A stretch of DNA of 49,072 bases from an uncultured Acetatifactor sp. (GTDB lineage Bacteria; Bacillota; Clostridia; Lachnospirales; Lachnospiraceae), in contig CANRIP010000023.1 in the NCBI GenBank assembly GCA_947630715.1, positions 1-49,072 of the forward strand, written 5' to 3'. Shown here one piece after another: positions 8,536 to 17,903 of this stretch. Numbering within the stretch: the stretch's first letter is position 1; the number at the start of each line of letters is the position of its first letter. The notes beneath the pieces were generated by a model. That model saw only the letters and a program-made list of their open reading frames with translations. It was not told the origin of the DNA and made no database searches. The position numbers and the translations under genes were made by a program.

Positions 8536-10114
8536 TGAGGCGGCAGAGGAACTTATGAGCGAAAAGAAACGGGAAAAGGAAAAGCGGGTCAATATCAGGA
8601 CGTTGGCCTACGGGCGTACGATTATGGTCCTGCTGGGATTTCTGGCCCAGTTGTTGCTGCTGGTGGTGGGATATTATCTGCTGCGCAGTTACAGCTTTTG
8701 GTTTTATGCCCTTTTTTTGGTGATCAGCGCCAGCGCGCTTTTGAATATTTACAATACCCGGGGAAATCCGGATATGAAACTGGCCTGGATGTTCCCCATT
8801 GCTATTTTTCCGGTGTTTGGGGCCATTTTGTATGTCACCATCGTCTCCCAGCCGGGCACCAAGGTGATCTATGGCAAGCTGCAGAAACTGGGGAAATTTA
8901 CCCGTCTGCATGTGCATTTTGACCGGCAGGTCTGGGAGAAACTGCGGGAAGAAAATCCCCACATGGGGCAGCTTGGATATTATCTCTGGAATTGCGACAA
9001 CAGTCCGGTTTATGAGAATACCCAGGTGAAGTATTACTCTCTGGGCGATCAGCAGTTCCCGGATATTGTGGAGGCGCTTCAAAAGGCCGAAAAATATATT
9101 TTTATGGAGTTTTTCATTGTCAGTGAGGGAAGAATGTGGGATACGATCCGGAACATCCTGAAGGAAAAGGCGGCTCAGGGAGTGGAGGTACGGTTCCTGT
9201 ATGACGGCACCTGCGCCCTGTGGTACCTGCCCCGCAATTACCCCCAGCAGTTGGAAAAGGACGGGATCCATTGCAGGATGTTTTCTCCTGTGAAGATCCT
9301 GTTTTCGCCTCATTTCAATAATCGCGACCATCGCAAGATTGTGGTGGTGGACGGCAAAGTCGCTTTTACCGGGGGCATCAACCTGGCGGACGAGTATATC
9401 AATGAAAAGCCCCGGTTCGGCCACTGGAAGGACGCCGGCGTCATGCTGACGGGAGACGCGGTGGAGCGTTTTACCTATATGTTCCTGGAAATGTGGAACG
9501 TGCCGGAAAAGAAGGAAGAAGCTTACAGCCGTTATGAGCGGCCGGAGAGCCGGTTCCGGGAAAACGACGGCTATGTGATCCCGTACAGCGTCTGCCCCCT
9601 GGGATCGCAGCGGGTGGGCGAACGGATCTATCTGGACATTATCAACACGGCCCATACCTATGTGCATATTATGACCCCTTACCTGATTCCGGACCACCAG
9701 ATGCTGACCGCGCTGACCTACGCCGCCAGGCGGGGCGTGGAGGTGGTCATTGTCATGCCCCATATCCCCGACAAAAAATATGCCTTTGTGCTGGCCAAAA
9801 CCTATTATAATGAACTGCTGGAGGCGGGAGTCAAAATCTGTGAATATGAACCGGGATTCGTCCACGCAAAGACGTTTGTGTCCGACGGAGTGAAGGCGGT
9901 GGTGGGAACCGTGAATCTGGATTACCGCAGCCTTTACCATCATTTTGAATGCGGCGTGGTTCTGTACCGGAATTCCCAGATTGCGCAGATCGAACAGGAC
10001 ATGCAGGAAACCATCGCCAAAAGTCTGATGCAGGACATCGGGGATTATAAGAAAATGCGGTTCCGGGACAGAATGCTGGGGAAACTGATGCGGATCATAG
10101 CGCCCTTGATGTAG
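8522..10114 (+). CDS. cls: Cardiolipin synthase (phospholipase D family)
   Basis: The enzyme joins two phosphatidylglycerols into cardiolipin at the membrane. In 530 residues there are hydrophobic segments at about 33-53, 58-76 and 90-108, then two phospholipase D domains. The HKD motifs are H270, K272, D277 (HRKIVVVDG) and H448, K450, D455 (HAKTFVSDG). ATG 8522 overlaps the regulator gene by 14 nt; ATG 8555, with GAGGA before it, is an alternative start that would remove the overlap. The coupling suggests shared expression with the fatty acid regulator. Confidence 0.92.
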   Translation: MTQFDEAAEELMSEKKREKEKRVNIRTLAYGRTIMVLLGFLAQLLLLVVGYYLLRSYSFWFYALFLVISASALLNIYNTRGNPDMKLAWMFPIAIFPVFGAILYVTIVSQPGTKVIYGKLQKLGKFTRLHVHFDRQVWEKLREENPHMGQLGYYLWNCDNSPVYENTQVKYYSLGDQQFPDIVEALQKAEKYIFMEFFIVSEGRMWDTIRNILKEKAAQGVEVRFLYDGTCALWYLPRNYPQQLEKDGIHCRMFSPVKILFSPHFNNRDHRKIVVVDGKVAFTGGINLADEYINEKPRFGHWKDAGVMLTGDAVERFTYMFLEMWNVPEKKEEAYSRYERPESRFRENDGYVIPYSVCPLGSQRVGERIYLDIINTAHTYVHIMTPYLIPDHQMLTALTYAARRGVEVVIVMPHIPDKKYAFVLAKTYYNELLEAGVKICEYEPGFVHAKTFVSDGVKAVVGTVNLDYRSLYHHFECGVVLYRNSQIAQIEQDMQETIAKSLMQDIGDYKKMRFRDRMLGKLMRIIAPLM

Positions 10115-10155
10115 GGGGATTTTACGCCGGAAAGGATCTGTCCCTGCCTTGACGG

Positions 10156-10914
10156 TCAGAGGATGGCCGGGGAAATGCGGGAATTTTTCTGCTCCAGGGC
10201 GAAACGGTTCCGGAAATTCAGGCCGTACTCGTTTTCCCTCATGCGGTAACCGATGCCGCTCTCTGTAAACACATACTGAGGCGAGGCGGGAGTCGGTTCG
10301 ATCTTATGGCGGATGTTGGCCATATTGACCCGCAGGATTTGATTGTTGTTGGCGGCGTACGGCCCCCAGATGGAGGTAAGGATGTCCTCGTAGGTCAGCA
10401 CATGGCCGGCCTTTTCGGCCAGGAGAGCCAGCAGCCGGTATTCGGTCTGGGTCAGGTGGACGAACCTGCCGTCCAGCCGCACGGACCGCTTGTCAAACTC
10501 TATGACCAACTGCTTTGCCTTGTAGATGGGCGCGGGAATCCGCAGAGCGCTGCGGTACAGGGAAGTGTGGATTCGGGTGATCAGTTCTCTGGCCTGAAAG
10601 GGCATGGTAATATAATCGTCGGCCCCCAGAGCCAGCGCCAGTACGGTTTCCGATTCTCCGGCCGGCCTGGAAATCACGATAACCGGCGAGACAGTGGTGT
10701 TTCGCAGTTGCCTTAACACCGCATGGCCGTTGATATCCTTCAGATCTAAGGACAAAAGAATCAGATCCGGGCTGCTGGAAACGGCGAGAGATAATCCCTC
10801 TTTGCCGGACAGGGCGGAGATGACCTGACAGTTACTGTGTGACAGAAAGCCCGTGATGCGGGAGACCAGTTTCTTATCCTTCGTAATTAGTAATATTTTA
10901 GCGATTGTACTCAT
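10156..10914 (-). CDS. OmpR-family regulator with degenerate receiver domain
   Basis: The 252-residue protein has an N-terminal receiver fold (about 5-120) and a C-terminal winged helix (about 130-228) with HLTQTEYRLLALLAEKAGHVL and the ESGIGYRM wing, as in OmpR/KdpE. In the receiver the usual phospho-accepting Asp is Ser55 (LILLSLDLKD), the acidic pair is Thr11-Lys12, and the conserved Lys before Pro-Phe is Met103 (ITMPF). It therefore probably cannot be phosphorylated in the usual way. No sensor kinase gene is adjacent. A further 25 residues after the wing are unexplained. Target genes are unknown. Confidence 0.88.
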   Translation of the reverse strand: MSTIAKILLITKDKKLVSRITGFLSHSNCQVISALSGKEGLSLAVSSSPDLILLSLDLKDINGHAVLRQLRNTTVSPVIVISRPAGESETVLALALGADDYITMPFQARELITRIHTSLYRSALRIPAPIYKAKQLVIEFDKRSVRLDGRFVHLTQTEYRLLALLAEKAGHVLTYEDILTSIWGPYAANNNQILRVNMANIRHKIEPTPASPQYVFTESGIGYRMRENEYGLNFRNRFALEQKNSRISPAIL

Positions 10915-11017
10915 AAACTCATCCTCGCCCGGACAGGGAAAAGATCAGCCTTATCTGCTTGTAAATAATGGCTTGTATATTAATAATCACATGCTATTAT
11001 CATATTACTTTTGATAC

Positions 11018-11046
11018 ATTGTATTCCCCTCCTCTGTGCAGTGCAA
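11018..11046 (-). promoter_or_regulatory. Possible promoter of the OmpR-type regulator
   Basis: On the minus strand, TTGCAC (11046-11041) is followed after 17 bp by TACAAT (11023-11018). Transcription would start near 11011, about 100 nt before the regulator start at 10914. The -35 match is 4 of 6 and the -10 match 5 of 6. The regulator is therefore probably transcribed separately from the methyltransferase gene upstream. Confidence 0.4.
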
Positions 11047-11155
11047 GACAAAAACAGTAAACAAACTGTGAATTTCTTAAAAGAGTTTTGACAGGGGGGT
11101 TCTATGTTTGCGCCTCCGGCGGCCGGAGGGTGCCCCACCGGGAAATCCGGCGTTT

Positions 11156-12112
11156 TCAGACAGGAAGATCCGACCGGGTCCAGCGTCCGGCGGCGCCGCA
11201 GGGCAGGATCAGGCCATTCCCCGTGACAGGCAGACCGATCTCCGCGGATTCCACCTTCCCTCCCCGGGACGTTCCCAGAGCGGAACGGAGCAGATAGGAG
11301 AGCACCGCCGGCTGCAGCCCCGTGGTATAGGAATTGATCAGAAAGAAAAGGGGCGTTTCGGAGAGGAGCTGTACGGCCAGTTGCAAAAAAGGCCAGAGGC
11401 TTTCTTCCAGTTTCCAGGTTTCCCCCTTCGGCCCTCTGCCGTATGAAGGGGGATCCATAATAATGCCGTCGTACCGGTTCCCCCTTCGAAGCTCCCTCTG
11501 CACAAATTTGACGCAGTCGTCCACCAGCCACCGGATGGGGGCATTCCCCAGCCCGCTGGCCTGGGCGTTTTCCCTGGCCCAGCCCACCATTCCCTTGGAG
11601 GCGTCCACATGGGTTACGCTGGCGCCCGCCGCCGCGGCCGCCAGTGTGGCCCCGCCCGTATAAGCAAACAGGTTCAGGACCTTTACCGGTTTTTCGGAAC
11701 CGGAAGGGGTTTCGGAAAGGAGCCTGAAAAACCATTCCCAGTTTACCGCCTGTTCCGGAAACAGCCCGGTGTGCTTAAAGCTGAAGGGCTTCAGGCGGAA
11801 ACGAAGCTCCCGGGAGCCCGGGTTTCGACTCCGGCCCCCATGGGTGTCCCGGCAGGAATCCGCCGGAGATGCTCCCAGCCGATAGGAGATGGTCCATTCG
11901 TCCGGCAGATGGAAAAATTCCCATTCTCCCCCGCCCTTGGCGCTTCTGTGATAGTGGCCGTTTCTCTGTTTCCAGCCCGGGTGGACCCTGGGGGTGTCCC
12001 AGATCACCTGGGGATCCGGCCTCACCAGAAGATAGTCCCCCCACCGTTCCAGCTTTTCGCCGCCGGAGGTATCCAGCACCTCGTAATCCTTCCAGTTGTT
12101 CGCAATCCACAT
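11156..12112 (-). CDS. Class I SAM-dependent methyltransferase, RlmI/RlmK-like
   Basis: The 318-residue protein resembles the family that makes 5-methylcytosine or N7-methylguanine in 23S rRNA. SAM-binding motif I is LNLFAYTGG (146-154), followed by HVDASKGMVGWARENA (168-183) and the catalytic-loop motif MDPPSYGRG (219-227). The N-terminal 110 residues replace the usual PUA domain and contain a low-complexity Arg/Gly/Ser stretch at about 84-102. The substrate cannot be told from the sequence. It runs divergently from the esterase genes. Confidence 0.8.
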   Translation of the reverse strand: MWIANNWKDYEVLDTSGGEKLERWGDYLLVRPDPQVIWDTPRVHPGWKQRNGHYHRSAKGGGEWEFFHLPDEWTISYRLGASPADSCRDTHGGRSRNPGSRELRFRLKPFSFKHTGLFPEQAVNWEWFFRLLSETPSGSEKPVKVLNLFAYTGGATLAAAAAGASVTHVDASKGMVGWARENAQASGLGNAPIRWLVDDCVKFVQRELRRGNRYDGIIMDPPSYGRGPKGETWKLEESLWPFLQLAVQLLSETPLFFLINSYTTGLQPAVLSYLLRSALGTSRGGKVESAEIGLPVTGNGLILPCGAAGRWTRSDLPV

Positions 12113-12193
12113 ATGGTTTTCCTCTCTGATTCGTCTGTCTGATATCCTTATTTTATCATACCCGTGGAAAGTTGACCAGAGGGCGAAAATCAG

Positions 12194-12222
12194 TTGACAA
12201 ACACTGTGGGAAAGTCTATTGT
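12194..12222 (+). promoter_or_regulatory. Promoter of the esterase pair
   Basis: TTGACA at 12194-12199, a 17-bp spacer and TATTGT at 12217-12222 place the start of transcription near 12229, about 100 nt before the first esterase. The -35 box is perfect and the -10 box matches at 4 of 6 positions. Confidence 0.6.
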
Positions 12223-12332
12223 AAAAATAGAAGATACAGGTTTTTTCAAAAGGCCGGGAAACGGTTTGCGGATCCGGTATCGGACAGGGGACGGGGAGAA
12301 TCCGGAAACGGAGAAAGTGAGGAAATCTTCGG

Positions 12333-13193
12333 ATGAATTACGCTTATGAAATACCGGAGGCGATGTATGGCAGAACCGACAAGTGCGGAGAACTGCGCCG
12401 ATTTGTCTACGATACGGAAACCTACGATTCGGGGGACAGCCACCCGCTGAAAAAGGGGGCCTGGGTTTACCTTCCCTTCGGATATGACGGCTCAAAGCCG
12501 TATCCTGTCTTGTACCTGATGCACGGCGGCGGTGTGAGCGAAGACTGGTGGTTTCGGATGTTTCCCGACACTTCGGTCATTGTGGACAACGTGATGGCCG
12601 CCGGGCTCTGCGAGCCCTGTATCATTGTGACCCCCACCTATTACCGGGGGGAGGAGGCGGACAAAAACGCCGATTACATCACGGAACATTTTTATCTGGA
12701 GCTGCGAAGGGATTTGATCCCTGCCGTGGAGAAGGAATTTTCTTCCTACGCGGGCGGAGACGTCTCGGAGGACAATCTGATACGCACCAGAGAGCATCGG
12801 GCCTTCGCCGGCCTGTCTCTGGGTTCCATGGCCACCTACCGGGCGGCGCTGTACCACAATTTTGATCTGTTCTCCTGGTATGGGCCGTTTTCCGGCTGCT
12901 GCGGGCCTTACGGCGACAGGGACGCGGAGGTGAAACGGATCTGCCAGGCGCTGGAGGAAGGGGAGAAAAAGGGGCTCCGGCTGGATTACATGTTCTGCTG
13001 CAACGGGGACAAAGACATTGCCTTTGCGGAACATCAGTACATCATGGACCGTGCGGTGCAGGAATGCTCCCTGCTGGTTCCGGGCCGGAATTACGATTTC
13101 TTTGTGATCCCGGGCGGTGTCCATGACATGAAGGCATGGCAGTTGGATCTTTATCACGCGCTTCAGATCTTTTTCCGAAAAGAAAGGGCTTAA
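12333..13193 (+). CDS. CE1-like alpha/beta hydrolase (esterase D / feruloyl or acetylxylan esterase family)
   Basis: This 286-residue protein has the esterase fold of carbohydrate esterase family 1. An oxyanion-loop segment YLMHGGG lies at 61-67, the nucleophile is Ser162 in AGLSLGS, an acidic residue is Asp226 or Asp228, and the catalytic His is H264 in PGGVHDMKAW. There is no signal peptide, so it should act in the cytoplasm. Relatives cleave acetyl or feruloyl esters from plant glycans, but the substrate is not shown by the sequence. It is paired with a second esterase 82 nt downstream. Confidence 0.82.
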   Translation: MNYAYEIPEAMYGRTDKCGELRRFVYDTETYDSGDSHPLKKGAWVYLPFGYDGSKPYPVLYLMHGGGVSEDWWFRMFPDTSVIVDNVMAAGLCEPCIIVTPTYYRGEEADKNADYITEHFYLELRRDLIPAVEKEFSSYAGGDVSEDNLIRTREHRAFAGLSLGSMATYRAALYHNFDLFSWYGPFSGCCGPYGDRDAEVKRICQALEEGEKKGLRLDYMFCCNGDKDIAFAEHQYIMDRAVQECSLLVPGRNYDFFVIPGGVHDMKAWQLDLYHALQIFFRKERA

Positions 13194-13275
13194 ACGCCGG
13201 GGAAACGGCGGCGGGGCGGCTTTTGCGCCGGACAAAGGGGAGCGTCTGCCGCTGGAAAAGAGGGGGAGGAAAGTC

Positions 13276-14103
13276 ATGCAGAGAAACGGAATCGAAATTG
13301 TAAAGGAATGTCCCATTGAATCGTTTGAGGCCCGTTCCGACGCCCGGTACGGGGTCATCCAGCATCAGACGTACCACTCCTGGACCACGGGGCTGGACCG
13401 GGGCGTCAACATTCTGCTTCCGGCAGAGTATGACGACGCCAGACAATATCCGGTGCTGTACCTTCTGCACGGGATCTTCGGGGACGAGTATTCCCTGAGC
13501 GGGGATATCAACAACAGGCTGGTGGAGATTGTGGGAAATCTGTCGTCGGACGGTTCCGCCCGGGAGATGATCGTGGTGCTCCCCAATATGTACGCGTCCT
13601 CGGACCCGGATCAGAAACCCGCCTTTAACAGCGAGGCCGTGGCGCCCTATGACCGTTTTATCCACGATCTGGTAAACGATCTGATCCCTTTCATTGAGAA
13701 ACGCTACTCTGTGGCCCCCGGCCGTAACAACCGCGCCATCGCCGGTTTTTCCATGGGCGGACGGGAGACGCTGTTCATCGCTTTGAGCCGTCCGGATTTG
13801 TTCGCCTATGTGGGAGCCATCGCCCCGGCCCCCGGTCTGACGCCCGCCAGGGATTGGGCCATGACCCATCCCGGGCAGCTAAAGGAGGAGGAGCTTACCT
13901 TCCGGGGCAGAGCCTGCGAACCGGAGCTTTTGATGATCTGCTGCGGTACCCAGGACGGAACGGTGGGGAAATTCCCGGAAAGCTATCACAAGTTGTTTGA
14001 AAAAAACCGGACGCCTCATATCTGGTATGAAATCCCGGGAGCCGACCACGACTATCTGGCGATCCGCAGCGGATTGTACAATTTTCTGCGGCTGATCTTT
14101 TAA
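13276..14103 (+). CDS. CE1-like alpha/beta hydrolase (second esterase)
   Basis: The 275-residue product is a paralogue of the preceding gene. It has YLLHGIFGDE near 62-71, the nucleophile Ser159 in AGFSMGGRE, Asp227 in CGTQDGTVG and His258 in PGADHDYLA. It lacks a signal peptide. GGGGGAGGA at 13262-13270 directs ATG 13276. Two cytoplasmic esterases in a row suggest stepwise removal of ester groups from imported oligosaccharides, which is inference. A terminator hairpin follows at 14140-14166. Confidence 0.83.
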   Translation: MQRNGIEIVKECPIESFEARSDARYGVIQHQTYHSWTTGLDRGVNILLPAEYDDARQYPVLYLLHGIFGDEYSLSGDINNRLVEIVGNLSSDGSAREMIVVLPNMYASSDPDQKPAFNSEAVAPYDRFIHDLVNDLIPFIEKRYSVAPGRNNRAIAGFSMGGRETLFIALSRPDLFAYVGAIAPAPGLTPARDWAMTHPGQLKEEELTFRGRACEPELLMICCGTQDGTVGKFPESYHKLFEKNRTPHIWYEIPGADHDYLAIRSGLYNFLRLIF

Positions 14104-14139
14104 ATTCGGTTGAAAATGTAAAAAATTAGAATTTTTTCA

Positions 14140-14166
14140 AAAAAGTCCTTGCCAAAAGGACTTTTT
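14140..14166 (+). terminator. Rho-independent terminator overlapping the S10 promoter
   Basis: AAAAAGTCCTT (14140-14150) pairs with AAGGACTTTTT (14156-14166) around the loop GCCAA. The right arm ends in the T tract. The -35 box of the next promoter, TTGCCA (14149-14154), lies in the apex of the same hairpin. Confidence 0.7.
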
Positions 14167-14177
14167 GCATGTATACT
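14149..14177 (+). promoter_or_regulatory. Promoter of the S10 ribosomal protein operon
   Basis: TTGCCA (14149-14154), a 17-bp spacer and TATACT (14172-14177) form a good sigma-A promoter with a start near 14184. It gives a leader of about 260 nt before rpsJ. Confidence 0.75.
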
Positions 14178-14183
14178 AGTCAT

Positions 14184-14442
14184 TGCTGTGGCATGATAGC
14201 TGTGAAACGTGAGGTTGCTGGATGTCAGCAATGGCATTCAGGTTTTCCGTGGAGCGAATGTCAAGTTAGAAAACTGACGACAAGTCACTGTACCAGATGA
14301 ATGTCTGCTTAGGGCAGAAACGACGTGTAGATGGAGCGGTCCGGAATTGTTGCGTAAAGGATCAGGACACACACGGGAGAGTGTACAGTCACCGCTTGTC
14401 GTGCTTAGCTGTTGAAAGTGCGAAAAGGAGGCGACTTTTTTT
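14184..14442 (+). promoter_or_regulatory. Structured 5' leader of the S10 operon
   Basis: The leader contains several helices visible by eye. TTGCTG (14215-14220) pairs with CAGCAA (14226-14231). A long-range 8-bp helix joins ACGACAAG (14277-14284) to CTTGTCGT (14395-14402) and encloses a hairpin TCTGC (14304-14308)/GCAGA (14314-14318) and ACAC (14371-14374)/GTGT (14381-14384). Such leaders commonly bind a ribosomal protein for feedback control; which one acts here is unknown. No open frame with a ribosome binding site is seen in it. Confidence 0.5.
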
Positions 14443-14760
14443 ATGGCGAATCAAGTAATGAGAATCACACTGAAGGCGTATGAGCATCAGTTGGTGGATG
14501 CGTCTGCCAAAAAGATCATCGAGACCGTAAAGAAAACCGGATCTGAGGTGAGCGGCCCCGTGCCCCTTCCCACCAAAAAGGAAGTGGTGACAATCCTGAG
14601 AGCCGTTCATAAGTATAAGGATTCCAGAGAGCAGTTTGAGCAGAGAACTCATAAGAGGCTGATCGACATCATCACGCCCACTCAGAAAACGGTAGATGCG
14701 CTTCAGAGGCTTGAGATGCCTGCGGGCGTTTACATCGATATCAAGATGAAAACCAGGTAA
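14443..14760 (+). CDS. rpsJ: Ribosomal protein S10 (uS10)
   Basis: S10 belongs to the head of the small subunit and also takes part in transcription antitermination with NusB. The 105 residues show the family pattern, for example [13 protein letters not shown] at the start and [20 protein letters not shown] in the middle. AAAAGGAGGCGAC upstream is a strong ribosome binding site. It is the first gene of the S10 operon, behind a structured leader, and is separated from rplC by 156 nt. Confidence 0.97.
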   Translation: MANQVMRITLKAYEHQLVDASAKKIIETVKKTGSEVSGPVPLPTKKEVVTILRAVHKYKDSREQFEQRTHKRLIDIITPTQKTVDALQRLEMPAGVYIDIKMKTR

Positions 14761-14916
14761 GATCGGGTAATACCAAAATCATCCATACCTCTACTTAGAC
14801 GTAAGAACACGCCTCCGTCGAAACGGGGGCAGGGAGCGACGCTCCCCCGGACAGATACGCAACGATGGCCGGGTGGTCCGCTATGTAGAAAGCCGAAAGG
14901 CAGAAAGAGAGGAAAT

Positions 14917-15600
14917 ATGAAAAAAGCAATCTTGGCAACGAAAGTCGGAATGACTCAGATTTTCAACGAAGACGGCACGTTGATCCCCGTCACCGTCCTT
15001 CAGGCGGGCCCCTGCGTGGTCACTCAGGTGAAAACGCCGGAGAACGACGGTTACAGCGCGGTACAGGTCGGCTTTGTGGAAAAGAAGGACAGAATCGTCA
15101 ACAAGGACGCCAACGGCAAAAAGGAAGTCATTCACAGACACGGCGTAAACAAGGCGGAGCAGGGGCATTTTAAAAAGGCCGGCGTAAGCTCCAGAAGATA
15201 TATCAGAGAGTTCCGGTTTGAGAATGCCGGGGATTACAGCCTGGGTTCCGAGATCAAGGCCGACATTTTCGCCGAGGGAGACAAGGTGGATGTGTCCGCG
15301 ATCTCCAAAGGTAAGGGATTCCAGGGCGCTATCAAGAGACTGGGCCAGCACAGAGGGCCTATGAAACATGGTTCCAAATTCCATCGTCATCAGGGTTCCA
15401 ACGGCGCATGTTCTTCCCCCAGCCGCGTGTTTAAAGGCAAGGGAATGCCCGGCCATATGGGCTGCGTCAAAGTAACCGTTCAGAACCTTCAGGTTGTGAG
15501 AGTTGACGCGGAGAAGAATCTGCTTTTGGTGAAGGGGGCAGTTCCCGGAGCCAAAAAGGCACTAGTGACCATCAAAGAAACCGTAAAGGTTGAAGCATAA
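14917..15600 (+). CDS. rplC: Ribosomal protein L3 (uL3)
   Basis: L3 is an early assembly protein of the large subunit near the peptidyl transferase centre. The 227 residues begin [15 protein letters not shown] and include the loop [19 protein letters not shown] and GKGMPGHMG, both hallmarks of the family. GAGAGGAAAT lies before the ATG. The 156-nt gap from rpsJ is unusually long for this operon and contains no second gene that I can support. Confidence 0.97.
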   Translation: MKKAILATKVGMTQIFNEDGTLIPVTVLQAGPCVVTQVKTPENDGYSAVQVGFVEKKDRIVNKDANGKKEVIHRHGVNKAEQGHFKKAGVSSRRYIREFRFENAGDYSLGSEIKADIFAEGDKVDVSAISKGKGFQGAIKRLGQHRGPMKHGSKFHRHQGSNGACSSPSRVFKGKGMPGHMGCVKVTVQNLQVVRVDAEKNLLLVKGAVPGAKKALVTIKETVKVEA

Positions 15601-15638
15601 CGGTGTGCGAAGGCGCACATGGAAGGAGGACCAACCAG

Positions 15639-16259
15639 ATGGCAAACGTAGCTGTTTATAATATGGAAGGCAAGGAAGTTGGCACAATCGAGCTGAATGA
15701 TGCCGTGTTCGGCGTGAAGGTAAACGAGCATTTGGTACACATGGCCGTTGTCCAGCAGCTTGCAAACAAGCGTCAGGGCACTCAGAAGGCCAAGACCCGT
15801 TCCGAGGTTTCCGGAGGCGGCAGAAAGCCCTGGAGACAGAAGGGAACCGGCCACGCAAGGCAGGGTTCCATCAGGGCGCCCCAGTGGACCGGCGGCGGAA
15901 TGGTATTTGCCCCCGTTCCCAGAGACTATTCCTTCAAAATGAACAAGAAGGAAAAAAGAGCGGCCTTGAAGTCCGTGCTCACGGATAAGGTTCAGACCCA
16001 GAATCTGATCGTTGTGGACGAGTTGAAATTTGACGAGATCAAAACCCGGAATTTCGTAAAGGTGATGGAGAACCTGAACATTCAGAAGGGGCTGGTCGTG
16101 ATGGAAGACAGGGATCCCAACGTGATCATGTCCGCAAGAAACGTGAAGGGCGTGGATACCGCGGTTGTGAACACGATGAACGTTTACGATATCATGAAGG
16201 CCGGCAAGCTTGTGCTGACGAAGGCGGCTGTGGCAAAGATCGAGGAGGTGTACGCATAA
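15639..16259 (+). CDS. rplD: Ribosomal protein L4 (uL4)
   Basis: L4 lines the exit tunnel and in some bacteria represses its own operon through the leader. The product has 206 residues, starting [15 protein letters not shown]. It carries the Arg- and Gly-rich tunnel loop around [22 protein letters not shown] 15639 is chosen because GGAAGGAGGA (15621-15630) lies 8 nt upstream; the frame is open further 5'. Its stop overlaps the rplW start by one base (TAATG). Confidence 0.96.
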   Translation: MANVAVYNMEGKEVGTIELNDAVFGVKVNEHLVHMAVVQQLANKRQGTQKAKTRSEVSGGGRKPWRQKGTGHARQGSIRAPQWTGGGMVFAPVPRDYSFKMNKKEKRAALKSVLTDKVQTQNLIVVDELKFDEIKTRNFVKVMENLNIQKGLVVMEDRDPNVIMSARNVKGVDTAVVNTMNVYDIMKAGKLVLTKAAVAKIEEVYA

Positions 16260-16570
16260 TGGCAGACATTAAATACTACGATGTGATCCTTAAGCCTGTT
16301 ATCACGGAGAAAAGCATGTCCGGCATGGGAGAGAAGAAGTATACTTTCCTGGTACACCCGGATGCCAATAAGGTGCAGATTCGGGAAGCGATTGAAAAGA
16401 TGTTCGACGGCGTCAAGGTGAAGAAGGTCAACACCATCAACTATGACGGCAAAACCAAGAGACGCAACACCGCCGGCGGACAGGTGACGGGCAAAACCGC
16501 CAAAACCAAGAAGGCGATCGTACAGCTAACCAGCGACAGCAAGGATATTGAAATCTTTGCGGGACTGTAA
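16259..16570 (+). CDS. rplW: Ribosomal protein L23 (uL23)
   Basis: L23 sits at the tunnel exit and is a docking site for trigger factor and signal recognition particle. The 103 residues start with [12 protein letters not shown], the family signature, and include [15 protein letters not shown] in the rRNA-binding extension. Translation is likely coupled to rplD through the TAATG overlap. A 125-nt gap then precedes rplB. Confidence 0.97.
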   Translation: MADIKYYDVILKPVITEKSMSGMGEKKYTFLVHPDANKVQIREAIEKMFDGVKVKKVNTINYDGKTKRRNTAGGQVTGKTAKTKKAIVQLTSDSKDIEIFAGL

Positions 16571-16695
16571 AGTAAAATCAGGCTTTTCGGGATCCGGCCG
16601 GATTCAGATGTGCGGTTTCGGGCCCGGCAAAGCCGGGATTTAAGTATGCGGCGTGAAAACGCTGCGCAAAGAATCTATGAAAAGGAGATAAGACA

Positions 16696-17538
16696 ATGGG
16701 AATCAAGACATATAATCCCTATACACCTTCCAGAAGAAACATGACCGGCTCCGACTTCTCCGAAATTACAAAAACCGTTCCGGAGAAAAGCCTTTGCACT
16801 TCCTTAAAAAAGAATGCCGGCCGCAACAATCAGGGAAAGATCACCGTCAGACATCATGGCGGCGGAAACAGAAGAAAATACAGAATCGTTGATTTTCAGA
16901 GGAAAAAAGACGGCATACCCGCAACGGTTATCGGAATCGAGTATGATCCCAACAGAACGGCCAATATTGCGCTGATCTGCTATGAAGACGGAGAAAAGGC
17001 ATATATCCTGGCTCCCGAAGGGCTGACCGACGGCATGAAGGTGATGAACGGCCCCGCCGCGGAGGTACGGGTTGGCAACTGCCTTCCTTTATCGGAGATC
17101 CCTGTTGGTACTCAGGTACACAACATTGAATTATATCCCGGCAAGGGCGGCCAGATGGTCCGCGCAGCCGGAAACAGCGCTCAGTTGATGGCAAAGGAAG
17201 GAAAATACGCGACCTTGCGTCTCCCTTCCGGCGAAATGAGAATGGTTCCCCTGGTATGCCGCGCAACCATAGGCGTGGTGGGGAATGTGGAACACAGCCT
17301 TGTAAAGATCGGTAAGGCGGGACGTAAGCGTCATATGGGTATCCGGCCCACGGTACGCGGTTCCGTGATGAACCCCAACGATCATCCTCACGGCGGCGGC
17401 GAAGGCAAGACCGGTATCGGACGTCCCGGCCCCTGCACCCCTTGGGGTAAGCCGGCTCTGGGCCTTAAGACCCGTAAGTCAAAGAAGGCTTCCAACAAGC
17501 TGATCGTAAGAAGACGCGACGGCAGAGCAATCAAGTAA
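16696..17538 (+). CDS. rplB: Ribosomal protein L2 (uL2)
   Basis: L2 is needed for subunit joining and lies near the peptidyl transferase centre. The 280-residue protein has the family start [16 protein letters not shown], an OB-fold domain, an SH3-like domain, and the conserved loop [13 protein letters not shown] containing the functionally important His. AAAGGAGATAAG precedes the ATG. Confidence 0.97.
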   Translation: MGIKTYNPYTPSRRNMTGSDFSEITKTVPEKSLCTSLKKNAGRNNQGKITVRHHGGGNRRKYRIVDFQRKKDGIPATVIGIEYDPNRTANIALICYEDGEKAYILAPEGLTDGMKVMNGPAAEVRVGNCLPLSEIPVGTQVHNIELYPGKGGQMVRAAGNSAQLMAKEGKYATLRLPSGEMRMVPLVCRATIGVVGNVEHSLVKIGKAGRKRHMGIRPTVRGSVMNPNDHPHGGGEGKTGIGRPGPCTPWGKPALGLKTRKSKKASNKLIVRRRDGRAIK

Positions 17539-17554
17539 TCGAGGAGGAGAGACA

Positions 17555-17836
17555 ATGGCTAGATCACTGAAAAAAGGACCTTTCGCGGACGCAAGTCTGT
17601 TAAAGAAAGTAGACGCTTTAAACGCATCAGGACAGAAACAGGTTATTAAGACCTGGTCCCGCCGCTCTACAATTTTCCCTTCTTTTGTGGGACACACCAT
17701 CGCGGTTCATGACGGCAGAAAGCATGTTCCCGTGTATGTGACCGAGGACATGGTCGGCCACAAGCTGGGAGAGTTCGTAGCTACCAGAACGTATCGCGGC
17801 CATGGCAAGGATGAAAAGAAGTCTAAGGTAAGGTAA
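17555..17836 (+). CDS. rpsS: Ribosomal protein S19 (uS19)
   Basis: S19 forms part of the small subunit head with S13 and contacts the A-site tRNA region. The 93 residues start [19 protein letters not shown] and contain [25 protein letters not shown], split here as [10 protein letters not shown] and [10 protein letters not shown], both diagnostic. GGAGGAGAG precedes the start 16 nt after rplB. Confidence 0.97.
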   Translation: MARSLKKGPFADASLLKKVDALNASGQKQVIKTWSRRSTIFPSFVGHTIAVHDGRKHVPVYVTEDMVGHKLGEFVATRTYRGHGKDEKKSKVR

Positions 17837-17903
17837 CGCGGCCTGTCAGGGGCCGCCCGGAAATCAATTTGTTTCCGGCGTTTTGAAAGGAGGACATTTA
17901 TCT

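Noticed and set aside
11113..11129. CCTCCGG-CGG-CCGGAGG hairpin as terminator of the methyltransferase gene
   Set aside because: The stem is short and is not followed by a T tract on the minus strand.
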